From positions 1-8,701 of the forward strand of contig JAERMP010000079.1 in assembly GCA_016844515.1 (NCBI GenBank): a stretch of 8,701 bases of DNA, read 5' to 3'. Below, in pieces: positions 5,181 to 8,701 of the stretch (position 1 is its first letter; each line of letters opens with the position of its first letter). The position numbers and the translations under genes are program-made. The notes under the pieces were generated by a model. It saw nothing but the letters and a program-made list of their open reading frames with translations. It searched no databases and had not been told where the DNA came from. The DNA comes from Thermoleophilia bacterium. GTDB taxonomy: Bacteria > Actinomycetota > Thermoleophilia > Gaiellales > Gaiellaceae.

Positions 5181-6076
5181 TCGAGGTCGAGGGACTCACC
5201 AAACGCTACGGAGCGACGCTCGCAGTCGACGATCTCTCCTTCTCTGTGGCTCCTGGAACCGTCACGGGGTTTCTCGGCCCGAACGGAGCGGGGAAGTCGA
5301 CCACGCTTCGGGCGATCCTCGGCCTGGTCCTGCCGACCTCCGGGAGGACGGCAGTCCTCGGCCGGCCCTACCGTGAGCTGGACCGGCCGGTGCAGCGCGT
5401 CGGTGCCCTACTCGAGACGTTCGACGCACACCCGGGACGCTCGGGTCGAAACCACCTTCGTGTGCTCGCCGCAGCCGGGGGCGTACCCCGATCCCGCGTC
5501 GAAGAGGTGCTCTCGCTCGTCGATCTGACCGGTGCAGCGCGGCGTCGAGTGAAGGGCTACTCGCTCGGAATGCGTCAGCGCCTGGGCCTCGCGGCGGCGC
5601 TACTCGGTGATCCCGAGGTGCTCGTCCTCGACGAGCCGGCGAACGGCCTCGACCCGCAGGGCATTCGCTGGCTCCGCGATCTGCTTCGCTCGCAGGCGGC
5701 CGAGGGTCGAACCGTTCTCCTGTCCAGTCATGTCCTCGCGGAGATCGCACAGACCGTCGACCGGGTCGTGATCATCCATCGAGGCCGGCTCGTACGGCAC
5801 GCGACCATGGCCGAGGTCGAGGCCATGGCGGCGGGCGCGGCACGGGTGCGCAGCCCCGATGACGTGCGTCTGGCCTCTGTCCTTACGCAGGCGGGCTTCG
5901 ATGCGCGTTCGCTCGGCGACGGGACGCTCGCCGTCAATGCGGCGCTGGAGCAGATCGGCGAGCTTGCTGCCGCCCACGGCATCGTTCTGCACGAGCTCAC
6001 CGCGGAGCGCGCCACGCTCGAGGAGGTCTTCCTCAGCCTGACCGGATCGGACGAAAGTGAAGGGGCGGCAGCGTGA
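5177..6076 (+). CDS. ABC transporter ATP-binding protein (ABC-2/BcrA-DrrA type)
   Basis: The 299-residue ATPase has every nucleotide-binding motif: Walker A GPNGAGKSTT (residues 34-43), signature YSLGMRQRLGLA (from 128), Walker B VLVLDEP (148-154, D152 and E153), D-loop NGLDPQG and the H-loop histidine H185 in SSHVLAEI. The Q-loop position reads GALLETFD, with glutamate in place of glutamine, as in bacitracin/BcrA-type exporters. The C-terminal 80 residues form the extra regulatory region common in this group and end LEEVFLSLTG. With the next gene it should make an exporter of two ATPases and two permeases; the substrate is unknown. The GTG start at 5177 overlaps the yjbQ stop (GTGA), and its own stop overlaps the permease start in the same way. 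Both imply coupled translation. Confidence 0.94.
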   Translation: MIEVEGLTKRYGATLAVDDLSFSVAPGTVTGFLGPNGAGKSTTLRAILGLVLPTSGRTAVLGRPYRELDRPVQRVGALLETFDAHPGRSGRNHLRVLAAAGGVPRSRVEEVLSLVDLTGAARRRVKGYSLGMRQRLGLAAALLGDPEVLVLDEPANGLDPQGIRWLRDLLRSQAAEGRTVLLSSHVLAEIAQTVDRVVIIHRGRLVRHATMAEVEAMAAGAARVRSPDDVRLASVLTQAGFDARSLGDGTLAVNAALEQIGELAAAHGIVLHELTAERATLEEVFLSLTGSDESEGAAA

Positions 6077-6816
6077 GCGCTCTCGTCGGCGCCGAGTTCC
6101 TGAAGTTCCGAACCACTCGGGCCGGGATCGGCTTCCTGCTCGCGGCAGCGGCACTGACCGGAATCCAAGCTGCGGGCACGGTTGGGCCGGCTCGCAGCGA
6201 CCAGCTCGGGACGACCGAGCTGTCGCACGACATCATCTCGAGCTCCCTCTTGGCCGCGTTCATCGCGTTCCTGATCGGAATCATGTCGGTCACGACGGAA
6301 TGGCGGCACGGGACGGTCACGCGCACGTTCCTCGTCACGCCACGTCGGGGGAGAGTGCTCATCGCGAAGGAGCTCTGGATCGCCCTGCTCGCGGTAGCCC
6401 TAGCGGCTCTCGCGATCATCCTGGTGCTCGCGATCGCGGTCCCGTGGCTCGCGGTCGAAGGCTCGTCGCTCGAGCTCGACGGCGGCGTCGCCGGGCTCGT
6501 CGGCCGAATCGTCATCGCCTCGGTCCTCTGGGGGACGCTCGGCGTCGGCGTCGGCGCGGTCGTGCAGAGCCAGACATTCGCGCTCGTGGGCGCGGTCATC
6601 TGGGTCCTCCTCGTCGAAGCGCTCATTACCGCACTCCTTGGCCTCATCGACCTCGAGGCTGTCGGCGAGTACCTACCCGGCAGGGCGCTTTCGTCCTTCG
6701 ACGGAACCGAAGAAGGCGGACTCACGACGTGGGCTGCCGGGGCCGTGAGTCTCGCGTGGGTCGTCGCCCTGGGCTTCCTTGGCTACGTCCGGACGGCTCG
6801 ACGGGATGTCACCTAG
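6073..6816 (+). CDS. ABC-2 type permease subunit
   Basis: This 247-residue membrane protein has about six hydrophobic segments, near residues 18-36, 56-74, 102-124, 140-163, 168-190 and 219-238. Between segments two and three lies TEWRHGTVTRTFLVTPRRGRVLIAKELW, the cytoplasmic coupling region typical of ABC-2 permeases. The N-terminus EFLKFRTTRAG is also usual for the family. It pairs with the ATPase just upstream, whose stop it overlaps (GTG at 6073 within GTGA). The TAG stop at 6814-6816 is part of a TAGACT -10 box for the next gene. Substrate unknown; drugs, lipids or peptides are all possible for this family. Confidence 0.92.
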   Translation: MSALVGAEFLKFRTTRAGIGFLLAAAALTGIQAAGTVGPARSDQLGTTELSHDIISSSLLAAFIAFLIGIMSVTTEWRHGTVTRTFLVTPRRGRVLIAKELWIALLAVALAALAIILVLAIAVPWLAVEGSSLELDGGVAGLVGRIVIASVLWGTLGVGVGAVVQSQTFALVGAVIWVLLVEALITALLGLIDLEAVGEYLPGRALSSFDGTEEGGLTTWAAGAVSLAWVVALGFLGYVRTARRDVT

Positions 6817-6819
6817 ACT
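6814..6819 (+). promoter_or_regulatory. -10 box (TAGACT) for the small barrel protein gene
   Basis: TAGACT begins with the permease stop codon. Transcription from it would start near 6826, giving a leader of about 50 bases before the ATG at 6876. The hexamer is identical to the tRNA-Ala -10 box. No convincing -35 is seen. Confidence 0.4.
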
Positions 6820-6825
6820 CAGGTG

Positions 6826-6847
6826 CCGCGGCGCGCTACGCCCGCGG
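6826..6847 (+). other. Strong hairpin between permease and small barrel gene
   Basis: CCGCGG (6826-6831) pairs with CCGCGG (6842-6847). Inside, GCG (6833-6835) pairs with CGC (6839-6841) around a CTA loop, with one bulged C. No T-run follows. It could limit read-through from the ABC operon. Alternatively, since it begins where transcription from the TAGACT box should start, it could cap the 5' end of the next mRNA. Confidence 0.4.
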
Positions 6848-6863
6848 ACAGTCGTGTCGATGT

Positions 6864-6871
6864 GAGGAGGT
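6864..6871 (+). promoter_or_regulatory. Strong Shine-Dalgarno (GAGGAGGT)
   Basis: GAGGAGGT lies four bases before the ATG at 6876. It is the best ribosome site in the window and fixes this start. It contrasts with the leaderless genes around it. Confidence 0.8.
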
Positions 6872-6875
6872 CGTG

Positions 6876-7175
6876 ATGGCGGTAGCGATGATCATGGAAG
6901 CCCCCGGGATGACAACGGAGCTCTACGACTCGGTCATGGAGCACCTCGAGTGGAGCGAGCGGGATCTGCCGGACGGCTTCGTCTCGCATTACGCGGGCCC
7001 GACAGAGGACGGCTTGCTCGTCTTCGACATCTGGGAGTCGCAGGAGGACTTCGAGCGCTTCTTCGAAACGCGACTGGGAGCGGCGCTGACAGCTGCCACG
7101 GGCGGTCAAGCACCGGCGATCAAGCCGCGATTCGTGCCCATCCACAACCAGAACCACGCCAGGAGCATGGTGTAG
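6876..7175 (+). CDS. Small alpha/beta-barrel protein, ABM-like, function unknown
   Basis: This 99-residue protein starts MAVAMIMEAPGMTTELYDSVMEHLEW. The order of elements fits a dimeric alpha/beta barrel: strand one, a helix (TTELYDSVMEHL), PDGF leading into strand two (VSHYAGPTE), strand three (GLLVFDIWES), a helix (SQEDFERFFETRLGAALTA) and a final strand (IKPRFVPIH). The W-E-S-x-E-x-F pattern resembles the W-D-S-x-E of the protein at 741-1055, so the two are probably distant relatives in the same fold class. No catalytic residues can be assigned and there is no signal peptide. It has its own promoter and a strong ribosome site, so it is likely well expressed independently of the ABC operon. 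The next gene starts 33 bases downstream with its own -10 box. Confidence 0.8.
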   Translation: MAVAMIMEAPGMTTELYDSVMEHLEWSERDLPDGFVSHYAGPTEDGLLVFDIWESQEDFERFFETRLGAALTAATGGQAPAIKPRFVPIHNQNHARSMV

Positions 7176-7196
7176 GAGGTCGAGGCGCGGCGCGGC

Positions 7197-7202
7197 TACG
7201 CT
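7197..7202 (+). promoter_or_regulatory. Leaderless -10 box (TACGCT) for the rRNA methyltransferase
   Basis: TACGCT is followed by six bases (CCAGTC) and the ATG at 7209. An AGGAGGT at 7174-7180 is too far upstream (28 bases) to serve this start, which supports leaderless initiation. Confidence 0.5.
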
Positions 7203-7208
7203 CCAGTC

Positions 7209-8576
7209 ATGGCTGCGCCGGTTCGAAAAGGAGAAGAGCTCGAGCTCTCGATCGAGTCGCTCGCATACGGCGGAAACGGCGTGGCGCGTCACGACGGGTT
7301 CGTCGTCTTCGTGCGAGGCGGGCTACCGGGCGATCGCGTTCGCGCGCGGGTAACGAAGGTCAAGCGCGGGTTCGCCGAAGGTTTCGCGAGCGCTCTCCTC
7401 GAGCCCGGGCCCGACCGCGTCGAGGCGCCATGCCGGCACTTCGGAACCTGCGGCGGCTGCCGGTTCCAGGATCTTGCGTATGAGGTGCAACTTGCGCAGA
7501 AGGCGCAGCAGGTGCGGGACGCGCTCGTGCGTATCGGCCGGATCGCCGATCCGCCGCTCGAGCCGATCGTGCCGGCGATCTCGATCTACGGCTATCGCAA
7601 CAAGCTCGAGTACTCGTTCACCGCTAGCGAGGACGGAGTCGAGCTCGGCTTTCATCGCGCCGGCCGCTGGGACGAGGTGATCGGCATCGAGGAGTGCCTG
7701 CTGACGACCGACGTGGGAAACGCGATAAGGCTCGCCGTTCGCGACTGGGCGCGAGAGGAGGGGCTCGAGCCCTACGACCAGGCCACGGGTGAGGGATACC
7801 TGCGGCATCTCGTCGTTCGGGAAGGAAGGAACACGGGCCAGGCGCTCGTCGTCCTCGTCACGGCTCCGGGCGAGCGCTTCGAGGCGGGTTACTTCGTCGA
7901 TGTTCTCCGACGCTTCCCAGAGGTGCGCTCGATCCACTGGGCGATCAACGACACGCCCGCGGAGCAGACGAACCTTCCGACGAAGCTGCTCTGGGGTGGC
8001 GACGCGATCGAAGAGGAGATTCTCGGACTCCGGTTCCGGGTGCGCCCATCGGCGTTCCTGCAGACGAACACCGAGATGGCCGAGCAGCTCTACAGCCTCG
8101 CGCGCGAGTTCGCCGGCCTCACCGGCGGCGAGAACGTCTTTGACCTCTACTGCGGGACGGGCACGATCGGACTCGCGCTCGCTCCTGACGCGGGCAACGT
8201 GTGGGGCCTCGAGATCTCGGAAGAGTCGGTGGCCTGCGCGATCGAGAACGCCGAGCTCAACGGGATCGAGAACGCACAGTTCTTCGCAGGGAACGTCGGG
8301 CAGACACTCGAAGAGCTCGCCGAGAAAGCGGGAACGGCTGATGTCGTGGTCGTGGATCCGCCGCGCGCGGGGCTTGCGGGCAAGGCACTCCGGCGCACGG
8401 GGGCTCTCGCTGCTCGACGGATCGTGTACGTCTCGTGCAACCCGACGACCCTCGCGTCCGACGTTCAGGTCCTGCGGGATGACTACGGATACACGCTCGT
8501 GCGCTGCCGTCCGGTCGACATGTTCCCGCACACACCGCACGTCGAGTCGGTGTCGCTTCTCACTCGGGACCCGTAG
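7209..8576 (+). CDS. rlmD: 23S rRNA (uracil-C5)-methyltransferase, RlmD/RumA type
   Basis: The 455-residue protein belongs to the TrmA/RlmC/RlmD family that methylates carbon 5 of uridine in RNA using S-adenosylmethionine. Residues about 5-65 form an RNA-binding TRAM domain. Four cysteines for a 4Fe-4S cluster are present: C75, C81 and C84 in CRHFGTCGGC, and C163 in IEECLL. The SAM motif is FDLYCGTGTIGLALA, followed by VVVDPPRAGL. The catalytic nucleophile is C410 in YVSCNPTTLASD and the general base is E446 in HTPHVESV. All key residues are intact. The likely target is U1939 or U747 of 23S rRNA, but family members differ and tRNA U54 cannot be excluded from sequence alone; actinobacteria often carry a single member. 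The last 17 bases overlap a probable convergent gene. Confidence 0.92.
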   Translation: MAAPVRKGEELELSIESLAYGGNGVARHDGFVVFVRGGLPGDRVRARVTKVKRGFAEGFASALLEPGPDRVEAPCRHFGTCGGCRFQDLAYEVQLAQKAQQVRDALVRIGRIADPPLEPIVPAISIYGYRNKLEYSFTASEDGVELGFHRAGRWDEVIGIEECLLTTDVGNAIRLAVRDWAREEGLEPYDQATGEGYLRHLVVREGRNTGQALVVLVTAPGERFEAGYFVDVLRRFPEVRSIHWAINDTPAEQTNLPTKLLWGGDAIEEEILGLRFRVRPSAFLQTNTEMAEQLYSLAREFAGLTGGENVFDLYCGTGTIGLALAPDAGNVWGLEISEESVACAIENAELNGIENAQFFAGNVGQTLEELAEKAGTADVVVVDPPRAGLAGKALRRTGALAARRIVYVSCNPTTLASDVQVLRDDYGYTLVRCRPVDMFPHTPHVESVSLLTRDP

Positions 8577-8700
8577 CGCGAGACCGCGCTTCGCGGACGT
8601 TCCGCCAGAGCAGGTCGGCGTTCGGGATCAGGAACCCCAGGCACACAGCGGGTAGAGCTGGCAGCCCAGCGATGTCCTCCCACGACCACACGAGCATGAG
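8560..8700 (-). CDS. C-terminal end of a probable membrane protein, cut by window edge
   Basis: On the minus strand a frame open to the window edge gives 46 residues ending at TGA 8560-8562. It contains a hydrophobic stretch (AGLPALPAVCLGFLIP) and a basic tail (RNVREARSRATGPE), as expected for a last membrane helix with a cytoplasmic end. About four fifths of its codons end in G or C by my count, clearly more than in the other open minus frame here, which favours it as coding. It is convergent with the methyltransferase gene and overlaps its last 17 bases. Too little is visible to name a family. Confidence 0.45.
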   Translation of the reverse strand, partial: LMLVWSWEDIAGLPALPAVCLGFLIPNADLLWRNVREARSRATGPE

Positions 8701-8701
8701 C

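Noticed and set aside
7174..7180. AGGAGGT after the small barrel gene stop as a ribosome site
   Set aside because: No start codon lies 5-10 bases downstream, and it is too far from the rlmD ATG. Probably a chance match.
7323..8540. A 405-codon open frame on the minus strand across rlmD
   Set aside because: It is the antisense shadow of a gene with complete motifs. GC-rich codons leave few stops on the opposite strand, and its translation is a repetitive Arg/Glu/Val-rich sequence with no recognisable domain.
1..8701. Very frequent CTCGAG and GAGCTC hexamers, possibly a genome-wide signal
   Set aside because: They fall within coding frames and follow from heavy use of CTC, GAG and GCG/CGC codons; no orientation or spacing pattern was evident.
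1..8701. CRISPR array, insertion sequence, phage or defence genes
   Set aside because: No spaced direct repeats, no terminal inverted repeats around a transposase, and every gene of good quality reads as ordinary metabolism, transport, RNA modification or unknown small protein.

Overview
The window is a compact, high-GC bacterial chromosome segment with almost no intergenic space. The content points to an actinobacterium, most likely of the Thermoleophilia type. The supporting signs are a heme-free ferritin that closely resembles mycobacterial BfrB, a DUF2630-like small protein, an SLH-like helix fused to an NlpC/P60 domain, GTG starts, and genes that begin a few bases after a TAnnnT -10 box with no Shine-Dalgarno sequence. 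The lineage is an inference from gene style; no marker phylogeny was possible.

Left part (1-1104, + strand): the C-terminal part of a secreted-type NlpC/P60 cell-wall peptidase, cut by the window edge, then a small dimeric alpha/beta-barrel protein. A perfect 11-bp hairpin ends this block and separates it from the convergent minus-strand genes.

Minus-strand block (1105-4188). Read in the direction of transcription from the right: argF (ornithine carbamoyltransferase), a small HExxH metalloprotease-like protein that overlaps argF by four bases (GTGA), and a DUF2630-like protein form one probable operon. A coiled-coil protein with its own leaderless promoter follows, then tRNA-Ala(UGC) with a TAGACT -10 box, then a class I SAM methyltransferase.

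Plus-strand block (4229-8576): a BfrB-like ferritin, a YjbQ-family protein, an ABC ATPase and an ABC-2 permease form a tightly packed unit with two GTGA stop/start overlaps. Next come a second small alpha/beta-barrel protein with a strong Shine-Dalgarno sequence and an RlmD/RumA-type 23S rRNA uracil methyltransferase with all four iron-sulfur cysteines. At the right edge the C-terminal end of a probable membrane protein runs on the minus strand and overlaps the end of the methyltransferase gene.

No mobile element, CRISPR array, phage gene or defence system is visible, and I found no convincing new multi-gene system. The most interesting signals are regulatory. The same TAnnnT-6 nt-start-codon arrangement recurs at four genes. 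The 40-bp argF/ferritin divergent spacer has two leaderless promoters that physically interfere, with an inverted repeat between them.
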